DNA of 64,000 nucleotides, from positions 186,001-250,000 of the forward strand of contig NZ_ANBM01000003.1 of assembly GCF_002100115.1 (NCBI RefSeq). The letters are read 5' to 3'. Both the position numbers and the translations under genes were made by a program. The notes beneath the pieces were generated by a model. The model was not told where the DNA came from and made no database searches. It saw only the letters and a program-made list of their open reading frames with translations. This DNA comes from Anaerovibrio sp. JC8. Lineage in GTDB: Bacteria > Bacillota > Negativicutes > Selenomonadales > Selenomonadaceae. The stretch's first letter is position 1. Every line of letters starts with the position of its first letter. Below, piece after piece: positions 1 to 8,077 of the stretch.

Positions 1-451
1 GTGGCAGTGGGGTTTCCCCAAGACGGTCCAGAATTTCCTCGAAAATTCCTTCGTAGTTAAACTTAACAATACGGCCGCCAAAATCCGTGCTGTCCTGCAC
101 CGTACAGGTCAGCTCATCACTAAAGCGGACAATCTGCCCCTCTCTGGCCTTACGCCCCGGTTTTACAAGGGTTTCCCAGGTGTCACCGTCAATACGGCGC
201 AGCAAAAAGACCTCAACCTTGCCGCCGGTGCCCTCGCGCCAGCCCAAAAGACGGGCCGGCAATACACGGGTATCATTGAAAATCAGGGTATCCCCCGGCT
301 CCAAATATTCCTTCAAGTCATAAAAATGACGGTGCTCTATAGTTTCCTCCACAGGATCCAGCACCATAAGCCGGGAAGAGTTACGCGGCTCCACCGGTGT
401 CTGGGCTATAAGCTCCTCGGGTAAATTATAGTCAAATTCAGTTAATTTCAT
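1..451 (-). CDS. queA: QueA, S-adenosylmethionine:tRNA ribosyltransferase-isomerase (3' part outside window)
   Basis: This is the N-terminal 150 residues of a QueA protein, running off the left edge. The translation begins MKLTEFDYNLPEELIAQ and continues with SRLMVLD, HRHFYDL and GDTLIFNDTRVLPARL, all characteristic of the family. QueA transfers and isomerises the ribose of SAM onto preQ1-modified tRNA, giving epoxyqueuosine. The ATG at 451 is preceded by GGGAGA. The gene is last of the visible minus-strand cluster, and queH, whose product performs the next step, lies two genes upstream. Identification is secure; only the C-terminal part is unseen. Confidence 0.95.
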   Translation of the reverse strand, partial: MKLTEFDYNLPEELIAQTPVEPRNSSRLMVLDPVEETIEHRHFYDLKEYLEPGDTLIFNDTRVLPARLLGWREGTGGKVEVFLLRRIDGDTWETLVKPGRKAREGQIVRFSDELTCTVQDSTDFGGRIVKFNYEGIFEEILDRLGETPLP

Positions 452-472
452 GCTTTAATATATCTCCCAAAA

Positions 473-1915
473 TCAATACAGCTTGCTGATTTCAACATCT
501 GTATAGTAATGATGCAGAATCTCGTCGTATTTTTTTCCTGCATCTGCCATGGCCTTGGCTCCATACTGGGCCATGCCCAGACCATGACCGAAGCCGTGGC
601 CGTCAAACACTATGGCCACATTATCTCCTTCCACCCTCAGGTTGGTGCCATGCATGGCGGCCGGAGCTGCGTCAATAACATTGGCAGAGCCATTGTTTTT
701 AACATCCTTCTTTACAGGCGGAATAGTTGCTGCCCGCTCAGTGCGAATATTGAAATAGGTGCTCTTAAGTCCAAAGATTTTACGGACATCCTGGGCATTT
801 ATAATAATGGTCTGGCCCGTGCCCACAAATTTTACTGCATTGGCCCGTCCGGAAGCCAATACACCATTGATGCTGGAGCTGCCCTGGGCAGCTGTCATGG
901 AAATGCTCTTAAGCTGGCCGATGTTTTTTCCGGCTGCACTGAGGAGCTTCTGCACCTGGGCTGCCGTAAACCGTACTGACCAGTTGTGATATGGTGATTG
1001 GCTGTCATCATCCTTTACGGAACGCAGATATGGCAAATAATTGCCCCATACATCCTCAGAATTCTCTGTGGAACCACCGGAGGAGGAATGATATGGCGCA
1101 TAAATTGGCTTACCCTGATAGGTCATTACCAATCCCATTGTAGCATCAGTTGCCAGTGAGGTGCTGTCCGCCTCATTGACCAGGCCATCATAGGACTGAC
1201 AATGAGTGGAATCGCACAGATCATAACCGGACCCGAAATGAGCCTTCTGATTTTTCGTATAAAGGGCAAAGGTGCGGGCTGCCACTGCCTGGGCCTTTAA
1301 GGCCTCCTGATTCCAGGACGGAGTCATTTCTGATGGCAGAACCCCTTTGACATAATCCTCAAGAGACAAGCGGTTCACAATAAGCAGCTTGCCCCCTTCA
1401 GCGGTAACTACCAGCTGTCCCCGATATTCATGGCCGTTGTATTTAATCTTGCTGCCGGAGGCGTTCTCTACCGGAGCGAATACCAGGGAAGATGCCCCCG
1501 TGCTCTTGCCGTTGATAAGGATATTATTATTCTCTGCAGAAACGCTGGCCACAATATTGCTCTTAAAGCTGCCGTAATTATGGCTGTCATTGCCCCCAAG
1601 GGCATTCATGCCATTAACAGAGCTGATAACGCCCTTGACTACGCCATCCCCGATACCAATGCGGATAACATTATCCACTCCATAATTTTTCTTCACGGCA
1701 GACTGCTGCTCAGCCTGTGTCTCCTCATTATGGGCAGAAGCACCGGTCGGCCTAGGCGGATTGGTCCGCTTGTGTGCATTTGTTGGCTTGGTGCCGGTAT
1801 CCGGAGTAATAACACTGGCCTCGGCCATAGCAGCTCCGCCGGATATTACCAATGAACCCGCAAAAGCCGCCAACATCCCCTGGGCGATTTTTTTATATAA
1901 ATCCTTCTTCATCAT
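473..1915 (-). CDS. SpoIID/LytB domain protein, exported
   Basis: A protein of about 480 residues with an N-terminal signal sequence (hydrophobic stretch around residues 15-33) and a SpoIID/LytB domain. Family hallmarks are LIVNRLSLEDYVKGVLPSEM, the segment ALKAQAVAARTFAL, the SSSGGSTENSEDVWG motif and the C-terminal GHGFGHGLGMAQYGA. SpoIID proteins are peptidoglycan lytic transglycosylases in spore formers; homologues in non-sporulating bacteria act on cell wall. I chose the ATG at 1915 because GAGGTGG lies 5 bases before it; an upstream GTG at 1924 is possible but has that site inside the reading frame. The gene sits between queH and queA. A low-complexity Pro/Thr/Ala/Glu region follows the signal peptide. 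Confidence 0.85.
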   Translation of the reverse strand: MMKKDLYKKIAQGMLAAFAGSLVISGGAAMAEASVITPDTGTKPTNAHKRTNPPRPTGASAHNEETQAEQQSAVKKNYGVDNVIRIGIGDGVVKGVISSVNGMNALGGNDSHNYGSFKSNIVASVSAENNNILINGKSTGASSLVFAPVENASGSKIKYNGHEYRGQLVVTAEGGKLLIVNRLSLEDYVKGVLPSEMTPSWNQEALKAQAVAARTFALYTKNQKAHFGSGYDLCDSTHCQSYDGLVNEADSTSLATDATMGLVMTYQGKPIYAPYHSSSGGSTENSEDVWGNYLPYLRSVKDDDSQSPYHNWSVRFTAAQVQKLLSAAGKNIGQLKSISMTAAQGSSSINGVLASGRANAVKFVGTGQTIIINAQDVRKIFGLKSTYFNIRTERAATIPPVKKDVKNNGSANVIDAAPAAMHGTNLRVEGDNVAIVFDGHGFGHGLGMAQYGAKAMADAGKKYDEILHHYYTDVEISKLY

Positions 1916-1930
1916 AAAGTCCACCTCATC

Positions 1931-2548
1931 TTATTGTTCAGTCTGTGCCGCTGCTGCTTCCAGCATGGCCCGTTTTCTGGCCTTGGCTTCCTTTTTACGC
2001 TGCTTGCGGATAGCCTTGCTGTAGCGCTCTTCTTCGCTGAAAATGCATCCGCAATAGGGCTGACGATAAAGCTCCAGCTCCTTGCTGATGTCAATTCCCT
2101 CCTGCCAGCCTGGACGAAAATCCTCATAATAGAACTTCACCCCGTACATATCCGCAAAATGCTGAGCTGTCTCCTTCATAAGCTCATGCTGCTGATAAAT
2201 ACTGTAAAACAGGGTTGAGGAAAAGGCATCAAAGCCATTTTCCGCCGCATAGCGGGCCGTCTGCTCCAGCCGCCATGTATAACACATACGGCAGCGGCCA
2301 TTTTCCTGGCTTTCCGCCGCCAGGGCCTTCCTCAGAAAATCCCTCAGCATGTAGTTTTCGTCAGTAATAATATTCATATCCACCTTTTCAGCAAACTGTT
2401 TTGCCGCCTTCAGGCGTTCCTCCCACTCCTTATAGGGGTGAATATTAGGATTAAAGAAATATCCCGTAGGCTCAATGCCATCCTCCCGCAGCTTTTTCAC
2501 GGGATAGCAGGAACAGGGCCCACAGCACATGTGAAGTAACAAATTCAT
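1931..2548 (-). CDS. queH: QueH, epoxyqueuosine reductase
   Basis: A 205-residue protein of the QueH (DUF208) family. It starts MNLLLHMCCGPCSCYP, carrying the paired N-terminal cysteines, and has further cysteines in GRCRMCYTWRLEQTA and in YCGC near residue 177, consistent with the metal-cofactor sites of the family. QueH reduces epoxyqueuosine in tRNA to queuosine and replaces the cobalamin-dependent QueG in many Firmicutes. It lies 2 bp after ruvB and is in the same cluster as queA, so the last two steps of queuosine synthesis are co-transcribed. The C-terminus is rich in Lys, Arg and Ala. Confidence 0.93.
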   Translation of the reverse strand: MNLLLHMCCGPCSCYPVKKLREDGIEPTGYFFNPNIHPYKEWEERLKAAKQFAEKVDMNIITDENYMLRDFLRKALAAESQENGRCRMCYTWRLEQTARYAAENGFDAFSSTLFYSIYQQHELMKETAQHFADMYGVKFYYEDFRPGWQEGIDISKELELYRQPYCGCIFSEEERYSKAIRKQRKKEAKARKRAMLEAAAAQTEQ

Positions 2549-2550
2549 TA

Positions 2551-3567
2551 TTAAATCTCCGGATAAGGAATGCCCATATGCTCATAGCCGGCCTTGGTTA
2601 CCATGCGTCCCCTAGGGGTGCGGTTGATAAAGCCAAGCTGCAGCAGATATGGCTCATAAACATCCTCAATGGTATCGTTTTCCTCGCTGATGGCCGCCGC
2701 CAGAGTATCTATACCCACCGGGCCACCGCCAAATTTCTTTATCATGGAGTCCAGCATCCGCCGGTCTGTGTGGTCAAGACCCATCTTGTCCACCTCAAGA
2801 CGCATCAATGCCTCATCTGCTATCTGATCTGTAATGACCCCATCCCCGGTAACCTGGGCAAAATCCCGCACCCGCTTCAATAAGCGGTTGGCAATGCGTG
2901 GGGTCCCCCGAGAACGGCGGGCAATTTCCAATGCCCCCTTCTCCTCTATGCCAATATCCAATATTTCAGCCGCCCGCTTGATGATCAGCACCAAGTCCTC
3001 CGGCTTGTAATATTCAAGACGGGAAATTACACCAAAGCGGTCACGCAATGGCGCCGCCAAAGCCCCGGCTCTGGTGGTAGCCCCGATAAGAGTAAACGGA
3101 GCAATATCCAGACGGATGGAGCGGGCACTTGGCCCCTTGCCAATAACAATATCCAGGGCGAAGTCCTCCATGGCGGAGTACAGCACCTCTTCCACATTGC
3201 GGGACAGACGATGAATCTCGTCGATAAACAATACATCCCGCTCATTCAGATTAGTAAGCAACGCCGCCAAATCCCCGGAATGATTAATGGCCGGACCGGA
3301 GGTAATCCTAAAGTTAACTCCCATTTCATTGGCTATAATCCCGGCCAAAGTGGTCTTGCCAAGCCCCGGTGGTCCGTATAGCAGCACGTGGTCCAAGGCC
3401 TCCTGCCGATTCAGGGCTGCCTTGATAAAAATATCCAGATTGTCCTTGGCCTTGTCCTGACCGATATACTCCCGCAAGTGACGGGGACGCAGGCTGTACT
3501 GCCAGTCATCGCCTGACTGCTCATTCATGGTCACAATGCGGTCGTCACCAAAATTAATTTCCTCCAT
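2551..3567 (-). CDS. ruvB: RuvB, Holliday junction branch-migration ATPase
   Basis: A 338-residue AAA+ ATPase of normal RuvB length. It has Walker [12 protein letters not shown], Walker [10 protein letters not shown], the sensor segment GATTRAGAL and the C-terminal winged helix ending [17 protein letters not shown]. With RuvA it drives branch migration of Holliday junctions in recombinational repair. A strong AGGAGGTG lies before the ATG. It follows ruvA by 6 bp. No ruvC is visible in this cluster. Confidence 0.97.
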   Translation of the reverse strand: MEEINFGDDRIVTMNEQSGDDWQYSLRPRHLREYIGQDKAKDNLDIFIKAALNRQEALDHVLLYGPPGLGKTTLAGIIANEMGVNFRITSGPAINHSGDLAALLTNLNERDVLFIDEIHRLSRNVEEVLYSAMEDFALDIVIGKGPSARSIRLDIAPFTLIGATTRAGALAAPLRDRFGVISRLEYYKPEDLVLIIKRAAEILDIGIEEKGALEIARRSRGTPRIANRLLKRVRDFAQVTGDGVITDQIADEALMRLEVDKMGLDHTDRRMLDSMIKKFGGGPVGIDTLAAAISEENDTIEDVYEPYLLQLGFINRTPRGRMVTKAGYEHMGIPYPEI

Positions 3568-3573
3568 CCCTTA

Positions 3574-4188
3574 TCACCTCCTGGACAGCTGCTTCAATGC
3601 CAGCTTAATAACATTTTGTACGTCAGAATCCGGATCAATCCGGCCCATATTCTGGAACACAGTATTGACCTCGGCCTGACTATATCCAAGAGACATAAGG
3701 GCAGCGGCAGCCTCACTTAAAAGATCCTCACCAACCTGGGAATCACCAAAGAGGCCCCCAACGTGCTGAGTATCCTCTGCACTGCCACCAAAATGCAGCT
3801 TATCCTTAAGCTCCAAAATCATGCGCTCTGCCGACTTTTTGCCAATGCCCGGCAATGCCGTCAAAGCCTTTACATTCTTGTTCTGCACGGCCTGAGCCAG
3901 TCCCTCAGGAGTAATGGCACCAATGATGCCCATGGCCACCTTGGGACCGATGCCGCTGATGGCGATCAGCAGCTGAAACAGGTCATACTCCTCCTGAGTG
4001 GAAAAGCCGTAGAGCTGCATGGCATCCTCCCGTACACTGAGATGAGTAAAGAGCATGCTTTCCTGGCCCTGCTTTAATCTGGCTCTGGTATTGTTGGACA
4101 CAAATACCCGATAGCCAACGCCTCCTACATTCAGAAGACAATAATCTATAAAAATGTATTCTACTTTTCCCTTTAAAAAACCAATCAT
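3574..4188 (-). CDS. ruvA: RuvA, Holliday junction DNA-binding subunit
   Basis: A 204-residue protein starting MIGFLKGKVEYI with an N-terminal OB fold. It has two helix-hairpin-helix segments (ISGIGPKVAMGIIG and LPGIGKKSAERMILELK) and a C-terminal UBA-like domain containing AAAALMSLGYSQAEV. RuvA tetramers bind four-way junctions and load RuvB. It is placed between aroE (20 bp upstream) and ruvB (6 bp downstream), an arrangement consistent with one transcript. Confidence 0.97.
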   Translation of the reverse strand: MIGFLKGKVEYIFIDYCLLNVGGVGYRVFVSNNTRARLKQGQESMLFTHLSVREDAMQLYGFSTQEEYDLFQLLIAISGIGPKVAMGIIGAITPEGLAQAVQNKNVKALTALPGIGKKSAERMILELKDKLHFGGSAEDTQHVGGLFGDSQVGEDLLSEAAAALMSLGYSQAEVNTVFQNMGRIDPDSDVQNVIKLALKQLSRR

Positions 4189-4208
4189 ATAAAAGTTAAA
4201 TCCCCGAA

Positions 4209-5069
4209 TTAATCTTTTCGTTCCTCCAAAGCCCGGCGAAGAGCCTTGGTCATAATCTCCAGATCAGGCTCAATGCCCGTCCACAGTCGAAGGGACTCTG
4301 CCCCCTGGCCCACCAGCATGGCCTCGCCATTAAGAACCTTGCAGCCATGCTCCTTGGCAGTTTTCAAAAACAGCGTTTCCGCCGGAGTATAGATAATATC
4401 ATAAACCAGAATTCCCGGCTTTACCCGGTCCCAATTAACCGGTGGCATGGCCTCCACATAAGGACACATGCCCAGCGGTGTAGCATTTACAAGGAGCTCT
4501 GCCTTTTCCAGCGCCATCTCAAAGTCCTCGGTCTGCCAGTCCAGCAGGGTGATTTCCATATACTTGCTGAAATATTCCACCAATGGCCGAACCTTTGGTA
4601 CATTACGCACCCCAATGGTCAGGCTGGCCACACCCTCCTGAATAAGCCCCCAGATAACGGCTCTGGCTGCTCCACCGGCCCCCAGCAGCACCGCATGCTT
4701 GCCCTTGGGCGCGTAGCCCAGCTGCTTCATGCCGCCAATAAAGCCCTTTACATCTGTATTATAGCCCGTAAGCACCCCATCCTTATTGACGATGGTATTC
4801 ACGGCCCCTAAAATTTCTGCATCCTTATCAACATGGTCGAGGTGTTTCATGACCTGCTCCTTGTGAGGGATGGTCACATTAAGACCACATATGCCAAAGG
4901 CCTTCATGCCCTGGATAGCCTTACCCAGCTGCCCATCAGCCACAGGAAAGGCGGTATATATGTAGTCCAATCCTGCCGCTTCAATGGCAGCATTCTGGAA
5001 CACCGGTGACAGAGAATGAGCCACAGGATTGCCAATAACGGCCAGCGTCTTTGTCTTGCCAGTAATCAT
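4209..5069 (-). CDS. aroE: AroE, shikimate dehydrogenase
   Basis: A 286-residue shikimate 5-dehydrogenase. The substrate-binding part has NPVAHSLSPVFQNAA and GLNVTIPHKEQVM, the NADP-binding fold has VLLGAGGAARAVIWGL, and the family motif NATPLGMCP is present near residue 196. It reduces 3-dehydroshikimate to shikimate in aromatic amino acid synthesis. As the first gene of the minus-strand cluster it probably carries the promoter; a TGGTATAAT extended -10 lies upstream. Its grouping with ruvAB is not functional in any obvious way. Confidence 0.95.
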   Translation of the reverse strand: MITGKTKTLAVIGNPVAHSLSPVFQNAAIEAAGLDYIYTAFPVADGQLGKAIQGMKAFGICGLNVTIPHKEQVMKHLDHVDKDAEILGAVNTIVNKDGVLTGYNTDVKGFIGGMKQLGYAPKGKHAVLLGAGGAARAVIWGLIQEGVASLTIGVRNVPKVRPLVEYFSKYMEITLLDWQTEDFEMALEKAELLVNATPLGMCPYVEAMPPVNWDRVKPGILVYDIIYTPAETLFLKTAKEHGCKVLNGEAMLVGQGAESLRLWTGIEPDLEIMTKALRRALEERKD

Positions 5070-5129
5070 ATTTAAAACACCTCAACAAACATAAAAACAT
5101 TCATTTTTCCTCATTCGACCATCGTTACC

Positions 5130-5138
5130 ATTATACCA
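5130..5138 (-). promoter_or_regulatory. Extended -10 promoter of the aroE-ruvAB-queH cluster
   Basis: The minus strand reads TGG TATAAT, a TGn extended -10 with a perfect hexamer, about 60 bases upstream of the aroE start. No good -35 is seen at 17 bp, which is typical of extended -10 promoters. The assignment rests on sequence only. Confidence 0.5.
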
Positions 5139-5228
5139 TTCATGACAAGATACCTCTAGTTTTTTAGTAAACTCTCCGCCAATCAATGACCAATTCCCTA
5201 TTAAGAAAAATTTTTAAAATTTTATCTT

Positions 5229-5264
5229 TTGACTTATTGACTTTTTGACTATTGTGAGTATAAT
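5229..5264 (+). promoter_or_regulatory. hsp20 promoter with three tandem TTGACT hexamers
   Basis: TTGACT occurs at 5229, 5237 and 5245, exactly 8 bp apart, followed by TATAAT at 5259-5264. The middle hexamer gives an ideal 16-bp spacer; the first gives 24 and the third 8. The outer copies may be relics of replication slippage or part of an operator. No CIRCE element (TTAGCACTC-N9-GAGTGCTAA) is present. Confidence 0.7.
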
Positions 5265-5347
5265 AGCAATTAAGAAAAGGGAATACCTCAAAGGCTCCCC
5301 TATCTTACCAAACAAATCAAATATCTAAATGAAAGGGGATCGTTATT

Positions 5348-5806
5348 ATGTTTGGCATTGTTCCGTTTGCTATGAGAAGAGACCTGGCAACAGAGGGAGA
5401 TGGCTTCGATCGCCTGTTCAACTGGATGAATCAACCAATTTCCAGCTTCTTTAACGACACAGGTTTTAGCAGCAATTCCTTCAACGTGGACGTAAAGGAT
5501 AATGGTGACAGCTATGAGCTAAAGGCTGAGCTGCCTGGTTATACCAAGGATGACGTACATCTTTCCTATAAAGACAATTATCTGTCCATATCAGCCAAAA
5601 AGGAAGAATCCAAGGAAGAAAAGGATGATCAGGGCAACTATATCCGCCGGGAGCGTTACTGCGGCAGCATGAGCCGTTCCTTCTACATCGACAACATCGA
5701 TGAACAGAAATGCAACGCGGAGTTTAAGGATGGTATCTTGACTCTTACCATGCCAAAGCTCTCCGCCCCACAGGAAGAAATCGTCCATGAAATTCCCATC
5801 CATTGA
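5348..5806 (+). CDS. Hsp20/alpha-crystallin small heat-shock protein
   Basis: A 152-residue small heat-shock protein. The N-terminal arm is about 45 residues long. The alpha-crystallin domain spans about 46-145, with KAELPGYTKDDVHLSYKDN, the basic RRERYCGSMSRSFY segment and the closing ADGIL-type motif in EFKDGILTLTMPK. Such proteins are ATP-independent holdases that bind unfolding clients. The ATG follows AAAGGGGAT. The gene is monocistronic, between its own promoter and a strong terminator. It is divergent from the aroE cluster. Confidence 0.93.
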   Translation: MFGIVPFAMRRDLATEGDGFDRLFNWMNQPISSFFNDTGFSSNSFNVDVKDNGDSYELKAELPGYTKDDVHLSYKDNYLSISAKKEESKEEKDDQGNYIRRERYCGSMSRSFYIDNIDEQKCNAEFKDGILTLTMPKLSAPQEEIVHEIPIH

Positions 5807-5850
5807 TGATTCTTCACCAGTAATTTAGTTCGCAAATTAAACACTCCAAT

Positions 5851-5895
5851 AAGAAAAACGGGTTTCCGCCACTGTGCGGAGGCCCGTTTTTCTTG
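5851..5895 (+). terminator. Rho-independent terminator after hsp20
   Basis: The stem AAAAACGGG / CCCGTTTTT encloses an inner TCCGC / GCGGA stem, and a T-rich tail follows directly. It lies 45 bases after the hsp20 stop. Confidence 0.85.
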
Positions 5896-5976
5896 TATTC
5901 CCAAGGACACTGTTTCCTATAATATGTTATAATACTTACGTTTTTTGCTTTAAGTAAAAAATCGAGGTGTTTTATA

Positions 5977-6882
5977 ATGTTTGATCTTTCTCCTGCCAAG
6001 AAAGGTGCTGTTCTGGCCATCACCGGCTCCATTCTCTGGGGTGTAATGGGAGTAACCAGCCAGTATCTCCTTCATATAAAGGAATTGCCTGCCATGTGGG
6101 TTGTGACGGTGCGCATGTTCTTTGCCGGCATTATCCTCTTGATGGCAGATTATTTCATCTACAAAAAGGATTTCTTCGCACCATGGAAGGGCACGAAGAA
6201 TATCCTTCAGATGCTTATTTTTAGCTTTATCACCATTATGTGGGTGCAATACGCCTATCTGTCTGCAGTTGAGTATATGAATGCGGCCATGGCCACCGTC
6301 TTTGTCAGCCTTGCCCCCATTGCCACCATACTTTGGCTGTCCCTGCGCAGACGCCGCCTGCCCCACTTTTACGAGGCTGTATGCTGCATCTCCGCCGTTC
6401 TGGGTGCCACCGTCATGGCCACCCACGGTGATATGACTACCCTTTCCGTATCTGACGAAGGAATCATTTACGGCATTATGCTCCCCATTGCCGGGGTAAT
6501 ATACACGATACAGCCCGGCTATCTGATGAAAACCTTCCGCCCATCCAATGTAACGGGCTGGGGCCTTTTATTGGGTGGTACGGTGCTTTTGCCCTTTGTC
6601 CAGCCATGGACCATTACCGAAACCGTGGAAATGGATCCTCTCACCATCTTTAATGTGGTTTACACCGTGGTATTTGGTACTGCCATTGCCTTTTGGACCT
6701 TCCTGGCCAGCCTGAAATACATAAAGCCCCACATTGCCGCCATATACGAGCTGATTGAACCCGTCAGTGCCATTCTTCTTTCCGTGTGGTTAATGGACGT
6801 CCTTTACCAGCTGCCGGAATTTATCGGCACGGTAATGATACTCTGCCCGGTTTTGTATTTGTCCCTTATTCACAGAAAATAG
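5977..6882 (+). CDS. EamA/DMT-superfamily transporter
   Basis: A 301-residue integral membrane protein with about ten predicted hydrophobic helices arranged as two EamA repeats. The first begins near LAITGSILWGVMGVTSQYLL, the second near GIIYGIMLPIAGVIYTI. The end of the second repeat has the usual YELIEPVSAILLSVWL signature. These are drug/metabolite transporters of the inner membrane; the substrate cannot be told from sequence. The ATG follows ATCGAGGTG. Two TATAAT hexamers at 5918 and 5928 may be its -10. It stands alone, with no obvious partner gene. Confidence 0.85.
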   Translation: MFDLSPAKKGAVLAITGSILWGVMGVTSQYLLHIKELPAMWVVTVRMFFAGIILLMADYFIYKKDFFAPWKGTKNILQMLIFSFITIMWVQYAYLSAVEYMNAAMATVFVSLAPIATILWLSLRRRRLPHFYEAVCCISAVLGATVMATHGDMTTLSVSDEGIIYGIMLPIAGVIYTIQPGYLMKTFRPSNVTGWGLLLGGTVLLPFVQPWTITETVEMDPLTIFNVVYTVVFGTAIAFWTFLASLKYIKPHIAAIYELIEPVSAILLSVWLMDVLYQLPEFIGTVMILCPVLYLSLIHRK

Positions 6883-6965
6883 CTTCCTTGTCACCCTGTT
6901 TTGCAGGAAAATCATACTACTTTGTTGAATAGGTTACGCAACAAATTCAAGGAGGTATCACAACT

Positions 6966-7541
6966 ATGAGAAAAACGAATCCCATAAGAATACTATTTTT
7001 GATGTTGGTTCTGGTTTGTGCCATGACTTCCTTGGCAACAGCCTCACCACTGCCCCGTGTTGCCGTGGTGTACACAAATAACGCCAATACCACCTACGAT
7101 GCCGAGCTTGACGATTGCGTATTAAATAACCTCAAGCAAAATCTGTCCAGCCATTTTGAGGTGGTCAAAAACGAAACCGTTGTAAAAAAGCTGGCCGATA
7201 CAGGACTGACTGACCTTTCCATGGCAGAACGCCGTGATATTGTTGATGCTCTTTCAGATGAGGCTTTTGACTATGTAATATGCCTTTCCATAGAGCCCTT
7301 CCAACGCAAGGAAAAATTTACATTTTTTACCCAGGGCATTGAAATGATTGCCACAGTTCCGTTCAAGGTTATCGACGTGAAAAACGACAAATATCTTTAC
7401 AACGGGAAATTCGTGGAAAAGCAATCTGACAGCACATGGATTGGCACTGTTGGCAACAAATCAGTGGCCATCGAAGCACTGCAAAAGGTAAACAAAGGTA
7501 TAAACAAGGTTATCCGTGAGAAAATGCTGACAGCCAAATGA
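6966..7541 (+). CDS. Exported protein of unknown function
   Basis: A 191-residue protein with a clear signal peptide: residues 1-27, a positive start, the hydrophobic core ILFLMLVLVCAMTSLA and a likely cleavage after ATA. The mature part begins PRVAVVYTNNANTTYDAELD and has mixed alpha/beta character, resembling periplasmic proteins that begin with a Rossmann-like strand (VAVVY) and carry a later EFxxVxNETVVKKL-type helix. I do not recognise a family with certainty. AAGGAGG precedes the ATG, so translation is well supported. It is followed by a terminator and has no co-transcribed partner. Confidence 0.7.
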   Translation: MRKTNPIRILFLMLVLVCAMTSLATASPLPRVAVVYTNNANTTYDAELDDCVLNNLKQNLSSHFEVVKNETVVKKLADTGLTDLSMAERRDIVDALSDEAFDYVICLSIEPFQRKEKFTFFTQGIEMIATVPFKVIDVKNDKYLYNGKFVEKQSDSTWIGTVGNKSVAIEALQKVNKGINKVIREKMLTAK

Positions 7542-7560
7542 GTTTACTCACTCTAAAAAC

Positions 7561-7598
7561 GCCCCAGGAATGAGCTTTTCCAAAGCTCATCCTGGGGC
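7561..7598. terminator. Bidirectional terminator hairpin
   Basis: GCCCCAGG and ATGAGCTTT pair with AAAGCTCAT and CCTGGGGC with one bulged base. The minus-strand side is followed by GTTTTTAG, the plus side by a weaker T-rich tail. It can serve both the exported-protein gene and the antitoxin gene, which converge here. Confidence 0.75.
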
Positions 7599-7603
7599 TT
7601 ACT

Positions 7604-7777
7604 TTATACAATATCTTTTTTAGGAATAACCCGATGATAACTTAATCCATCCGGCACAGAACTGTCATCATCATTATCATCAATAACTGGTATTTTTTTT
7701 GCCATTTCAATATCCTTCTTTATTTCATCATCAGAAATTGCGCGAGCCTCTTCAAGTGTCATTTTAACAATTGCCAT
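7604..7777 (-). CDS. Antitoxin-like small protein of a BrnT-type module
   Basis: A 57-residue acidic protein starting MAIVKMTLEEARAIS and ending YHRVIPKKDIV. The ATG at 7777 is chosen because GAGGAGG precedes it; a longer frame starting at 7816 would lack this site. Its start overlaps the end of the BrnT-like frame by 14 bases, as in translationally coupled toxin-antitoxin pairs with the toxin gene first. The helix followed by a flexible acidic tail suits an antitoxin that wraps the toxin. It does not clearly match the ribbon-helix-helix BrnA family, so the antitoxin role is inferred from position. Confidence 0.55.
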   Translation of the reverse strand: MAIVKMTLEEARAISDDEIKKDIEMAKKIPVIDDNDDDSSVPDGLSYHRVIPKKDIV

Positions 7778-8030
7778 AATAAAGCGCCTCCTCTTCTTTA
7801 TTGGCTTTTCGTGCACTTATAATTCTAATTGCATTATCTCTATCAGTACATACAACTAAAAGTATCTTATCCACTAAACCAATTACATTATAACGCCATT
7901 CTCAATTGATAAAATAATATTCAGATTCAATTCTATTAACATCCAAGAATACTTTAACGGCTTGCTTGAAAGAAATACCATGCTTATTTATATTCTTATA
8001 ATTCTTTTCTTCATCCCACTCAAAATTCAT
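7764..8030 (-). pseudogene. BrnT-family toxin interrupted by an in-frame TGA
   Basis: Translating from the ATG at 8030 gives MNFEWDEEKNYKNINKHG, the BrnT N-terminus, then VKVFLD, a TGA at codon 43 (7902-7904), then EWRYNVIG, LLVVCTDRD and IRIISARKANKEEE, the conserved C-terminal half. Both halves are in the same frame, so a single base change explains the break; GGA to TGA restoring Asn-Gly-Glu is the simplest reading. BrnT is a ribonuclease toxin related to RelE. The protein would be 88 residues if read through. The downstream antitoxin frame is intact. Confidence 0.75.
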
Positions 8031-8077
8031 CTTGTTTTACCCACCAATATTATATCATATCTCCTAATTCTTAGACA

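Noticed and set aside
509-979. Plus-strand frame opposite the SpoIID gene
   Set aside because: It is a shadow of a clearly conserved minus-strand gene, with no ribosome-binding site and implausible composition. The same holds for long opposite-strand frames at 22266, 29155 and 62247 lying over chemoreceptor, lon and histidine kinase genes.
5070-5347. CIRCE operator upstream of hsp20
   Set aside because: No TTAGCACTC-N9-GAGTGCTAA is present; only the TTGACT array and a TATAAT are seen.
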